Assembly: GCA_018266615.1 (NCBI GenBank) | Contig: JAFEAB010000097.1 | Span: 17,355-81,354 of the forward strand | Direction of reading: 5' to 3' | Length of the DNA: 64,000 bases | Source of the DNA: Bacteroidota bacterium | Lineage (GTDB): Bacteria > Bacteroidota > Bacteroidia > Chitinophagales > Chitinophagaceae | Shown: positions 26,392-34,296 of the stretch, piece after piece | Layout of the letters: each line of letters starts with the position of its first letter | Numbering within the stretch: position 1 is the stretch's first letter | Program-made: the position numbers and the translations under genes | Notes under the pieces: model-generated | The model's input: the letters and a program-made list of their open reading frames with translations, nothing else | Told to the model about the DNA's origin: nothing | Database searches by the model: none

Positions 26392-26648
26392 CTTTCCTTC
26401 AGGTAATTTTTCTTTATCCCCCGGTAAATTCTAAATAGGCCATAAGCGGCACAAACAGCTCCAAAAACTTTGAGGGTTCCATCGTCGTACCTCAACTCCA
26501 GTCCGGATTTAAACTGTTTAGAGAAAAACAGGAATACCCCCATACCGGTCCAAAGAGTGCCCATCCCAAAATCCATCATGCTTCGCATCCGGATATAATT
26601 TTTATCCCGCTGGTTGGGCTGCTCCTTTTCAAACTCTTCTAATGCCAT
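26388..26648 (-). CDS. Small two-helix membrane protein
   Basis: This 86-residue protein starts MALEEFEKEQPNQRDKNY; the longer open frame upstream overlaps the end of the TonB gene and is not needed. A basic/acidic cytosolic N-terminus is followed by two hydrophobic helices (about 28-45 and 59-76) joined by a short loop with ELRYDDGT, and a basic C-terminus. It overlaps the lipoprotein gene downstream by four bases (ATGA) and follows tonB2 by 38 bases. No family name recognised; tight linkage suggests it works with the neighbouring proteins. Confidence 0.78.
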   Translation of the reverse strand: MALEEFEKEQPNQRDKNYIRMRSMMDFGMGTLWTGMGVFLFFSKQFKSGLELRYDDGTLKVFGAVCAAYGLFRIYRGIKKNYLKER

Positions 26649-26686
26649 AATGGTTAATTGTATTTTGCAATTTACAAGTTTATGTT

Positions 26687-27526
26687 TCAATCCCCGAAAT
26701 TGTGGAATATAACCGGAAGCCTGAAATAACAGGATACATTTCTGCCATTGGATTTTCCCGGCACCCATCCTGGCATATTACGTAGCACCCGTTTCAGCTC
26801 CCTGTCAAATTCATCTCCCCTCCCATCAGTACTAATGGAAGTAACCTTTCCATCCATGCCCACTATGAACCTTGCAATTATTCGCACTTCAGTTCCGGGC
26901 TCAGAATCAGAAGGCATTACCAGGTTTCTTTTAAGGTACCGGGCAAGCGCTTCCTCCCCACCGGGGAAGGAAGGTGCAACCTCCGGACTTTCCACCGGGT
27001 TGGGATTTATAGAATCTGCTTTGGAAACGGGAGTTGAAAAATGATTCCCCGGAACTTCATTGCTTTTATCAGCAGCAGCCAAAGACCCGGCAGGGCTGGT
27101 ATCCCTCCCGGTTTCCAACCCTTCAAAAACCTTTCCAGGAAGGAACTGGTGGGGTAAATGAAGATCCTTTTCTATTTGAATTTTACTTCCTAAACTGGCA
27201 GAAGAATATGTCTTTTGCTTAGATTCGACAGCATAAGAATTGGGATATGAAGCGGGTTGGAAGGATGCAGAAAGGGGCAGTTTAGGCTGAAGAACATGCA
27301 CCAATCTGGGATCTTCAACACTAAAATCCCTCCCAATCATCTGGTTTGAGGAATGCCAGCCACATAAAAAATAAACCAGGGGAATTGAAAACCCAAGACT
27401 AAGTGCCAGGGAAATAAGCATCCTTTTTGAATAGCCTTTCCTTAACCGGTAGGCACCATAACCTTTATTTCTTCCTTCAAAAATAATGTCGAGGATACCC
27501 GCACCTAAAATTTGTTCTGCAACCAT
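26687..27526 (-). CDS. TonB-family protein without a proline linker
   Basis: This 279-residue protein shares the N-terminal motif ILDIIFEGRNKGYGAYRLRK with the TonB at 5243-6079 and has one membrane helix (about 35-55). It then has a Ser/Pro-mixed linker with no poly-proline run, and a C-terminal TonB domain starting at PSFPGGEEALARYLKRN and ending YFRLPVIF. No exbB or exbD genes accompany it here, so it would have to use the ExbB/ExbD set encoded at 6126-8269 or another set elsewhere. It heads a four-gene unit with a small membrane protein, a PstS-like lipoprotein and a TPR protein. Confidence 0.9.
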   Translation of the reverse strand: MVAEQILGAGILDIIFEGRNKGYGAYRLRKGYSKRMLISLALSLGFSIPLVYFLCGWHSSNQMIGRDFSVEDPRLVHVLQPKLPLSASFQPASYPNSYAVESKQKTYSSASLGSKIQIEKDLHLPHQFLPGKVFEGLETGRDTSPAGSLAAADKSNEVPGNHFSTPVSKADSINPNPVESPEVAPSFPGGEEALARYLKRNLVMPSDSEPGTEVRIIARFIVGMDGKVTSISTDGRGDEFDRELKRVLRNMPGWVPGKSNGRNVSCYFRLPVIFHNFGD

Positions 27527-27605
27527 GGTAAACTCATTTTAATTTATAAATGATCTGTGGAAACTGAGATGCACGGGCAGCCGCATTCCACAAATGCCGA
27601 AGCAG

Positions 27606-27613
27606 TATCTTTG
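27606..27613 (+). promoter_or_regulatory. Predicted -7 box, phosphatase-hisS operon
   Basis: TATCTTTG is a perfect TAnnTTTG match and ends only 4 bases before the phosphatase ATG at 27618. No TTTG is seen at the -33 position. If used, the transcript would start at or beside the start codon (leaderless). Confidence 0.5.
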
Positions 27614-27617
27614 CCCT

Positions 27618-28094
27618 ATGAAAATTTTGATGGTTTGCCTCGGAAATATTTGCCGTAGCCCGCTGGCAGAAGGAATACTAAAACATAAGGCTGAATTGGC
27701 CGGACTGAATTGGGAAGTGGAGAGTGCAGGAACCAATGGATTTCATGTTGGGGAAGCTCCTCATTTATTAAGTCAAAAAGTTGCAAGGCAACACCAAATT
27801 GATATCAGCAGGCAGGTAGCGAGGCAGTTCACTAAAAGCGATATAGAAAAGTTTGATCTTATTTATGCCATGGCATCAAATGTTTTGGATGACATACGGG
27901 AAATAGCCGGTCCTGATTTTGATCCGGAAAAAGTGGTGCTTTTTCTGAATGAGCTTTACCCGGGCAAGAATCTGGATGTGCCCGATCCCTGGTATGGTCC
28001 TGAGCCGGGTTATCATGAAGTGTTTGATCTTATTAATCATACCTCGGAAAAAATAATTAAAAAATATGCTCTCCGTTTGAGCAGCCAGGATTAA
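27618..28094 (+). CDS. Low-molecular-weight protein-tyrosine phosphatase
   Basis: This 158-residue phosphatase has the P-loop CLGNICRS (Cys7 to Arg13, the CX5R signature) right after the first strand, and the general-acid DPW motif with Asp123. It should remove phosphate from tyrosine residues by way of a cysteine-phosphate intermediate in the cytosol. The ATG at 27618 is chosen because the family begins directly with the KILMVCLGNICRSP strand; the frame is open upstream for eight more codons. It is followed after 2 bases by hisS. In other bacteria such enzymes counter capsule-related tyrosine kinases, but no such kinase is in this window. Confidence 0.94.
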   Translation: MKILMVCLGNICRSPLAEGILKHKAELAGLNWEVESAGTNGFHVGEAPHLLSQKVARQHQIDISRQVARQFTKSDIEKFDLIYAMASNVLDDIREIAGPDFDPEKVVLFLNELYPGKNLDVPDPWYGPEPGYHEVFDLINHTSEKIIKKYALRLSSQD

Positions 28095-28096
28095 TT

Positions 28097-29482
28097 ATGT
28101 CGAAATTATCTATTCCACAAGGCATGCGGGATTTCCCGGCAGGCATGGTTCGCAAACGTGAATATATATTTTCACGAATCCGAAAGGTTTTTGAACTATA
28201 CGGGTTTCATCCACTGGAGACTCCTGCTATGGAAAATCTCGAAACCCTGATGGGCAAATATGGGGAAGAGGGAGATAAATTAATATTTAGGGTATTGAAC
28301 AACGGCCTCAACGACCCCAGAAATATCGAAAAATCGAAACAGGGATTTGAAAAATTACTGGAAGGGAAAAACAGCCCTGATGTAACGGAGAGGGCGTTGA
28401 AGTACGACCTTACGATTCCATTTGCCCGATACGTTGCCATGAATCATGGGCAAATAACGTTTCCGCATAAACGATATCAAATTCAGCCGGTATGGCGTGC
28501 CGACCGGCCCCAGAAGGGGCGATACCGCGAATTTACCCAGTGTGATGCAGATGTAGTGGGAAGCCGTTCGATGTTAAACGAAATTGAATTAACTGCCATT
28601 TACCATGATGTATTTTTCGCTCTGGGTATTACCCAATATAATTTATCGGTTAACAGCAGAAAAATCCTCGCAGCCCTTGCAGATTTATGTGGAGGGAAAG
28701 AGAAGCTAATCGATATTACCATTGCTATAGATAAACTGGATAAGATTGGCCTTGAAAAAGTAAATGTCGAATTATTTTCCCGTGGCCTCAATGAAAAGCA
28801 GGTAACGGTAATCAATACCTTCCTTTCCATATCCGGAACGAACCAGGAACGAATCCAGGCTGTTAAAAATTTATTTTCCAAGAATGAATTAGCGGAAGAA
28901 GGAATTGCCGAAATAGAATACCTAATAAAAAATTCGAAGGGTATAAATATTCAATTTGACCTTACCCTTGCCAGAGGATTGAATTATTATACGGGGATTA
29001 TTTTTGAAGCAAAGGCACCCGAATCCGTAAAAATAGGCAGCATTGGCGGGGGTGGCCGGTATGATGACCTGACGGGGCTTTTTGGAGTTCCCGGTATTCC
29101 CGGAGTAGGAATAAGTTTTGGGGTGGACCGGATTTATGATGTAATGGAAGAACTTAATCTATTTCCCGAGGGGTTACAAAAAGGTACCCCTGTATTATTC
29201 ACCAACCTGGGCGAGGAGGAAGTTACTTATTGCATGCCTCTGATGCATCAATTAAGAAAGGCAAATATTGGCTGCGAATTGTATCATGAAAAAGCCAAAT
29301 TAGATAAACAATTTAAATATGCGCACAAATCGGGTACGGGTTATTGTATTGTAATTGGCAGTAATGAGCTGGCAGGGAAATTAGCCACGGTAAAAGATTT
29401 AACAACCGGCCATCAGGAAACCATGAGCAGCGATACACTTATTTCCTATCTTTCCACACGAATAAAAAATACGAATGAATAA
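28097..29482 (+). CDS. hisS: Histidine--tRNA ligase
   Basis: This 461-residue class II aminoacyl-tRNA synthetase attaches His to its tRNA. Features visible are the N-terminal IPQGMRDFPAGMVRKRE, motif 2 (RYREFTQCDADVVG), the histidine-binding loop ARGLNYYTGIIFE, GGGGRYDDL, and motif 3 (PGVGISFGVDRI). A C-terminal anticodon-binding domain (about 365-455) completes it. Length is normal. It lies 2 bases after the phosphatase gene and overlaps the DUF4836 lipoprotein gene by 8 bases, so the three are probably co-transcribed. Confidence 0.97.
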   Translation: MSKLSIPQGMRDFPAGMVRKREYIFSRIRKVFELYGFHPLETPAMENLETLMGKYGEEGDKLIFRVLNNGLNDPRNIEKSKQGFEKLLEGKNSPDVTERALKYDLTIPFARYVAMNHGQITFPHKRYQIQPVWRADRPQKGRYREFTQCDADVVGSRSMLNEIELTAIYHDVFFALGITQYNLSVNSRKILAALADLCGGKEKLIDITIAIDKLDKIGLEKVNVELFSRGLNEKQVTVINTFLSISGTNQERIQAVKNLFSKNELAEEGIAEIEYLIKNSKGINIQFDLTLARGLNYYTGIIFEAKAPESVKIGSIGGGGRYDDLTGLFGVPGIPGVGISFGVDRIYDVMEELNLFPEGLQKGTPVLFTNLGEEEVTYCMPLMHQLRKANIGCELYHEKAKLDKQFKYAHKSGTGYCIVIGSNELAGKLATVKDLTTGHQETMSSDTLISYLSTRIKNTNE

Positions 29483-31163
29483 AAAAATTTTCTTTTCAAT
29501 TCTTGTTTCTTTAGGCTTGTTAACCACTTTTTCGTCCTGTTCCAAAAAGACCAATAAGGAGGGCCGGTATATTCCGCAGAAAGCGATTGCGGTTCTTCAT
29601 ATTAACGGCGCTTCTATTAACCAGAAATTGCCCTGGGATGAAATTAAAAATACCAGCCTGTTTAAACGGATGATGGAAGACAGTACCCTTCCTGCAAAAA
29701 TAAAACCGTTATTGGAGAACCCAGACTCGAGCGGGATTAGTATCAAAAATAATGTGCTGTTGTTTTTCATGAACGACTCCTTAGGGCAATACGCAGGGGC
29801 AGAGGGAGCCCTGGTTAATTCCGATGCTTTTGAAAAATTAGTAAAAGAGGACACAAATGGAAAGCTCAACTTTTCAGAATCGGAAGGAATGCATATTGGC
29901 ACTGGGAACGGTATGGCGCTGGCATGGAATAAAGAAAGATTCCTGTTTGTAATTGGTATCCCAAAACAAGGGAACCAATGGGGAGCTAATAATAATTCTT
30001 TCTCATCAAAGGATTCTATGCAAGAGCCGGAAGAATCCGTAAATAATAATAGAAATTATGGCAGCCTGGCAAAGCAGGTATTTAATATCAAAGAATCGGA
30101 AAGCCTCGGTTCTGATGAAAAATTCACTGAACTTGTTTCCGATAATGCCGATTTGCATGTTTGGATAAACAACGAAGAATTAAGCAGCAGTCAAATGAGT
30201 GAAATTCCTTCCGTGGGGCCGCTCAACATGCTCAACTTCACCAAAATGACGAAGGAAGCAAGGGCCACCGCCTCCGTCCATTTCGAAAATGGAAAGATTG
30301 TTGTTGATTTTAAAAATTTCATGAATAAGGAGGTGGCTGATTTATTGGCAAAAAATCTGAAAAGCCAGGGTGATGCAGATATGTTAAAACGAATCCCAAC
30401 GGATAACCTGGCATTGCTATTGCAATTTTCCGTAAATCCTGAAATCATAAAGGGATACCTGAAATTGCTTGGGGCAGACGGCTTTGCCAATATGGGAGCC
30501 GGAATGATGGGATTCTCCATCGATGATCTAATTGCTGCAAATGCAGGTGATTTTATTTTTTCGGTTTCGAATATAAAGGCAGATTCCACTTTCCCCAAAG
30601 CTGATTACCTTTTTGCTTCTGCTATTGGCAGCAAATCGGAATTTGAAAAAGTAATGGCGGGGGTTACGAAAATGATGAAAGTTTATAACTCTTCTCCCAC
30701 GGCCGATAGTACAAAGGAAAAACCAAAGGCCCCCTTTACATACAATAAGAGTGAAAAATATTTTGCATTGGGATCTGAACAACCCGTGGTAGATGCATTT
30801 TTAAATGGAGGGAAATCATTCAGCTCACCCATTTATGATAAAATTAATTCGGGGCCGGGTGGCACGTATATAAACTTCAGCTACATCATGGGGGCCATGT
30901 CGCCCTTAGCATCAGACAGTTTCTCCCATGAAATTTTGGATGCATCCAAACTGGTATGGCAGGATATGATTGCTTATACCGAAAAATTTAACGGACGCAG
31001 TTTAAAAGGGCATATTGATATTAACCTGGTGGATAAGAATACCAACAGTTTAAAACAGCTTAACCGCTATTTTGATAAATTGGGAATGATTTACATTCAA
31101 AAAGAAATGGAACCTAAGCCAGTCCAGGGTATTGCCACGCCGGCGGCAACCTCCCAATATTAA
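29475..31163 (+). CDS. DUF4836-family lipoprotein
   Basis: This 562-residue predicted lipoprotein has a signal peptide with lipobox FSSC (Cys22) followed by SKKTNKEG. The mature part resembles DUF4836 proteins of Bacteroidota: an early IPQKAIAVLHINGASINQKL segment, repeated alternating strand/helix blocks, and later IPTDNLALLLQFSVNPEIIK and TYINFSYIMGAMSP. Function of the family is unknown; the cell-envelope location is inferred from the lipobox. It starts inside the end of hisS (8-base overlap) and is followed by a hairpin and an ABC ATPase gene. Confidence 0.85.
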   Translation: MNKKIFFSILVSLGLLTTFSSCSKKTNKEGRYIPQKAIAVLHINGASINQKLPWDEIKNTSLFKRMMEDSTLPAKIKPLLENPDSSGISIKNNVLLFFMNDSLGQYAGAEGALVNSDAFEKLVKEDTNGKLNFSESEGMHIGTGNGMALAWNKERFLFVIGIPKQGNQWGANNNSFSSKDSMQEPEESVNNNRNYGSLAKQVFNIKESESLGSDEKFTELVSDNADLHVWINNEELSSSQMSEIPSVGPLNMLNFTKMTKEARATASVHFENGKIVVDFKNFMNKEVADLLAKNLKSQGDADMLKRIPTDNLALLLQFSVNPEIIKGYLKLLGADGFANMGAGMMGFSIDDLIAANAGDFIFSVSNIKADSTFPKADYLFASAIGSKSEFEKVMAGVTKMMKVYNSSPTADSTKEKPKAPFTYNKSEKYFALGSEQPVVDAFLNGGKSFSSPIYDKINSGPGGTYINFSYIMGAMSPLASDSFSHEILDASKLVWQDMIAYTEKFNGRSLKGHIDINLVDKNTNSLKQLNRYFDKLGMIYIQKEMEPKPVQGIATPAATSQY

Positions 31164-31180
31164 TTCTTAATTTCCCCAAA

Positions 31181-31207
31181 GGCCGCCTTTTACCTGGCGG
31201 CCTCTTT
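31181..31207 (+). terminator. Hairpin between the DUF4836 gene and the ABC ATPase gene
   Basis: GGCCGCC (31181-31187) and GGCGGCC (31196-31202) form a perfect 7-bp GC stem with an 8-base loop. The tail TCTTTAATT is only weakly T-rich. It ends just before the ATPase ATG at 31212, so it may partly terminate transcription or affect translation start. Confidence 0.5.
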
Positions 31208-31211
31208 AATT

Positions 31212-31853
31212 ATGCAAATACAACTCCAACAACTTCAACCGGTGTATTTAGAGAAGGAAAAACTTGTGGGATCGGAGATTTGGAATAACCAGCAGATTTT
31301 TGAAAGTGGTTCCCTTGTTGAGATTGTGGCAGCCAGTGGAAGAGGGAAATCTTCGTTTATACATTTCCTTTATGGTTTAAGAAATGACTACCAGGGAAAG
31401 ATTTCCCTTGAGGGTGTTGCCCCTGATGCATTCAACTACAAACAAACTGCCTTATTAAGAAGCAAAAAGCTTTCTATTGTTTTCCAGGATTTGAAGTTAT
31501 TTGAATCTGCTACCTGTTTGCAAAATATCCTGGTAAAAAATGCACTCACCGGGTTTTCCAGTACCGATGCGATTGAGGCTATGGCAGAAAGATTAGGTGT
31601 AAGAAACAAACTCGCCGCCATGGCAGGAAATTGTAGTTACGGTGAACGCCAGCGTATCGCCATCATCCGGGCTTTGCAGCAACCCTTTGAATTTCTGTTA
31701 TTGGATGAACCGTTTAGCCATTTGGATGAGATGAATCGAGAAAAGGCGTTGGACCTAATCCTGGAAGAAACAAAAAAACAAAATGCAGGAATAGTTCTTG
31801 CAGACCTGGAAACTAATCCGTCCTTCCCTGCAACTAAAAGATTGAAATTATAA
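31212..31853 (+). CDS. ABC transporter ATP-binding protein with degraded motifs
   Basis: This 213-residue ATPase has a Walker A AASGRGKSS (residues 40-48; the usual first Gly is Ala), Q-loop Gln92 (VFQDLKLF), a signature region CSYGERQRIAI in place of LSGGQ, and Walker B FEFLLLDE with Glu166 followed by the D-loop SHLD. The switch His normally found about 30 residues after Walker B is not visible; the segment reads GIVLADLETN. It joins the permease gene through a TAATG stop/start overlap. Together they look like a LolCDE/MacB-like exporter in layout. The altered motifs suggest slow or regulatory ATP hydrolysis, which is inference. Confidence 0.85.
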   Translation: MQIQLQQLQPVYLEKEKLVGSEIWNNQQIFESGSLVEIVAASGRGKSSFIHFLYGLRNDYQGKISLEGVAPDAFNYKQTALLRSKKLSIVFQDLKLFESATCLQNILVKNALTGFSSTDAIEAMAERLGVRNKLAAMAGNCSYGERQRIAIIRALQQPFEFLLLDEPFSHLDEMNREKALDLILEETKKQNAGIVLADLETNPSFPATKRLKL

Positions 31854-33034
31854 TGGCTTCCTATAAAGATATCGCCCCCTTTATTGATACCGGAAGAAAC
31901 CGGGGTAGCCGAATTTTTGGTTATACCGGTTTAGGAATTGGCACCCTATTACTTTTAAGCTGCTTACAATTCTACCTGGACATTAACCAGTTAATAAAGG
32001 AAAAAAGTCTGCGAAAGGATGGCTTTGATTTTATATCTGTAACGCGGGAAATCACCAATGAGAATATGGGTAAGGACAACCGGCTCACGCTGGCAAACCT
32101 GCAGGAAATAAAATCGGCACCCGGCGTTGAGGATGCCGCACCGCTCATCAGCAACCAGTTTAGAGCCAAGGTTAGTGCAGGGAATGTAATCCCATTCTCG
32201 ACTGACATTTTCCTGGAAGCAATAAACAACAACTTTTTAGATACACTTCCCCCAGGGTTTATTTGGCAGGAAGGGCAAAACAATATTCCAATTATCCTAT
32301 CCTCCGAATTCCTGGAGATGTACAACATTTTTGCGCCTACCCAGGGGCTGCCTCAGATTTCGGGCGAAAGTGCAGCCAGCCTGAATGTTCAATTGGAATG
32401 TTTTACCATTACCGGTGTTGAAGGATTTCGAGCCCATATTGTAGGTTTGAGCGATCGGATTAATTCGGTGCTGGTTCCGGAGAACTTCCTTATTTGGGCG
32501 AATAAAAAATTTGGCCAAAGTGAAAACGCTCCCTTTTCACGTATCTATATAAAAACCCGGGATGCAAATAACCCCAACCTGCTTCAATTCCTGGATAAAA
32601 AAGATTACCATGTAAATAAAGAGCGGACGCGATTTGGCCGAATTAAACAGGTATTGCAGGGAATCATTGCCGGACTGGGCTTGTTTGCTATTTTGGTGAT
32701 AGCCCTTGCCATCCTGCTATTTGCATTTTATTTACAACTCCTGATTTCGAGAAGCAGAGATAATCTGAGGCTGATCGTAACGTTGGGTTATGAGCCCGGG
32801 TGGCTGGGGAAGCAGGTTAGCAAAAGATGGGTTCCGGCTTATGGTATCATTGTTCTCATCGCCTTATCCGGCGCCCAAATATTGCATTCCATTTTTAGAA
32901 CATCCGTACATAGCGGAATGGACCGGATGAGCTTCCCTATCAGCATCTATACCTTTGCGTTAGGATTGATAATTTTCTGCGTGTGTGCCGTCATAAATTC
33001 ATATCTCCTACGGAAAGAATTACGGAGGTTATAA
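31853..33034 (+). CDS. FtsX-like ABC transporter permease
   Basis: This 393-residue permease is coupled to the ATPase by a one-base stop/start overlap. One N-terminal membrane helix (about 25-47) is followed by a periplasmic domain (about 50-265) and three C-terminal helices (about 270-298, 325-345, 360-385). The cytosolic segment SRDNLRLIVTLGYEPGWLG resembles the FtsX coupling loop. It differs strongly from the MacB-type permease at 8467-9744. Substrate unknown; lipoprotein or lipid handling is a possibility by family only. Its last six bases overlap the convergent thiolase gene. Confidence 0.83.
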   Translation: MASYKDIAPFIDTGRNRGSRIFGYTGLGIGTLLLLSCLQFYLDINQLIKEKSLRKDGFDFISVTREITNENMGKDNRLTLANLQEIKSAPGVEDAAPLISNQFRAKVSAGNVIPFSTDIFLEAINNNFLDTLPPGFIWQEGQNNIPIILSSEFLEMYNIFAPTQGLPQISGESAASLNVQLECFTITGVEGFRAHIVGLSDRINSVLVPENFLIWANKKFGQSENAPFSRIYIKTRDANNPNLLQFLDKKDYHVNKERTRFGRIKQVLQGIIAGLGLFAILVIALAILLFAFYLQLLISRSRDNLRLIVTLGYEPGWLGKQVSKRWVPAYGIIVLIALSGAQILHSIFRTSVHSGMDRMSFPISIYTFALGLIIFCVCAVINSYLLRKELRRL

Positions 33035-34222
33035 ACCTTCATAAATTGCTGCAATGCCCTGTCCCACCCCAATACACATGGTTGCCAGCCCGTACTTCAC
33101 TTTTCTGCGCCTCATTTCATGCAATAAGGTAGTGGAGATTCTGGCGCCACTGCACCCCAGGGGATGTCCAATTGCAATAGATCCTCCGTTTACATTCACT
33201 TTCTCCAGGTCGAGGCCCAATTCGTGAATACATGCAATACTTTGCGAGGCAAAAGCTTCATTTAATTCTATCAACCCCAAATCGCCAATAGAAAGGCCCG
33301 CCCGTTTCAGCGCTTTTTGCGATGCGGGAACAGGACCAATACCCATTATCGCCGGATCCACGCCGGCAACCGCCATAGACACAATCCGTGCCAAGGGCTT
33401 TATGTTATATTTTTTAAGCGCCGATTCAGTGGCTAAAAGTAAGGCAGCGGCTCCATCATTAATCCCGCTGCTATTGCCGGCGGTTACCGTACCGTCTTTA
33501 ATAAAGGCCGGTTTCAACTGGGCCAGTTTTTCCATGGAGCTAAGCCGGGGATGTTCATCCTTTTCAAACTCATAATTCATCTTACCAGAAGTAACGGTAA
33601 CAGATACCAGCTCATCACTCCACTTCCCCGCAACCTGTGCATTTTGATATTTTTGCTGGCTTTCCAAGGCGAACTCATCCTGCGCATGGCGGCTGATATT
33701 CCAGCGTTTGGCTACATTTTCTGCCGTTTCCCCCATACCGTAAGGATAATATTTTTCCGAAAGCGCCGGGTTGATGAAACGCCAGCCCATGGTCGTGTCG
33801 AAAATTTCGGGTTTACGTTGAAACGCAGTACTGGCTTTGGGCATTACAAAGGGGGCCCGCGACATACTCTCTACCCCACCAGCAATCATCAATTCTCCAT
33901 CACCAACCATAAGGGATCTGGCTCCATCCATGATGGCCTGCAAACCACTGCCACAGAGTCTGTTTACGGTATTTCCGGGAACAGAGACCGGCAATCCCGC
34001 CAACAAAAGAGCCATGCGCGCTACATTTCTATTATCTTCCCCACTTTGGTTAGCAGCACCCGCTATTACATCCTCAATTTCTGCCGGATTGGCATTGGGG
34101 TTGCGATGTAGTATAGCCCTGATCACATGGGCCAAAAGGTCATCGGGCCGGCTATTGGCCAAAGCCCCGCCATACTTTCCTACCGGCGTACGTACCGCAT
34201 CTACTACATAAACAGTTTGCAT
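33029..34222 (-). CDS. Acetyl-CoA acyltransferase (thiolase), PcaF/FadA-like
   Basis: This 397-residue thiolase cleaves 3-oxoacyl-CoA with CoA (fatty-acid or aromatic-acid breakdown) or runs in reverse. The three catalytic blocks are present: Cys90 in [10 protein letters not shown], His353 in [10 protein letters not shown], and Cys383 in MCIGVGQG, plus ELNEAFA. The start at 34220-34222 gives [19 protein letters not shown], the standard N-terminus; the frame stays open further upstream without homology. The MCIGVGQG form resembles beta-ketoadipyl-CoA thiolases, but no aromatic pathway genes are nearby, so the substrate is left open. It is divergent from rlmN and overlaps the ABC permease end by six bases. 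Confidence 0.94.
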   Translation of the reverse strand: MQTVYVVDAVRTPVGKYGGALANSRPDDLLAHVIRAILHRNPNANPAEIEDVIAGAANQSGEDNRNVARMALLLAGLPVSVPGNTVNRLCGSGLQAIMDGARSLMVGDGELMIAGGVESMSRAPFVMPKASTAFQRKPEIFDTTMGWRFINPALSEKYYPYGMGETAENVAKRWNISRHAQDEFALESQQKYQNAQVAGKWSDELVSVTVTSGKMNYEFEKDEHPRLSSMEKLAQLKPAFIKDGTVTAGNSSGINDGAAALLLATESALKKYNIKPLARIVSMAVAGVDPAIMGIGPVPASQKALKRAGLSIGDLGLIELNEAFASQSIACIHELGLDLEKVNVNGGSIAIGHPLGCSGARISTTLLHEMRRRKVKYGLATMCIGVGQGIAAIYEGL

Positions 34223-34269
34223 AAAATCTGGGTTAAAATATAGCCGGGAATGAGCCGGCTCCAAGTTGC

Positions 34270-34277
34270 CAAAGTTA
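34270..34277 (-). promoter_or_regulatory. Predicted -7 box of the thiolase gene
   Basis: On the minus strand TAACTTTG is a perfect TAnnTTTG match, 47 bases before the thiolase ATG. It lies back-to-back with the rlmN -7 box, 7 bases apart. Confidence 0.45.
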
Positions 34278-34284
34278 GTATGAT

Positions 34285-34292
34285 TATCTTTG
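34285..34292 (+). promoter_or_regulatory. Predicted -7 box of rlmN
   Basis: TATCTTTG is a perfect TAnnTTTG match, ending 4 bases before the rlmN ATG, the same spacing as at 27606-27618. A leaderless transcript is predicted. No exact TTTG is present at -33. Confidence 0.5.
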
Positions 34293-34296
34293 CAGA

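Noticed and set aside
33551..34111. 186-codon open frame antisense to the thiolase gene
   Set aside because: The thiolase on the opposite strand has all catalytic blocks; this frame has none of its own.
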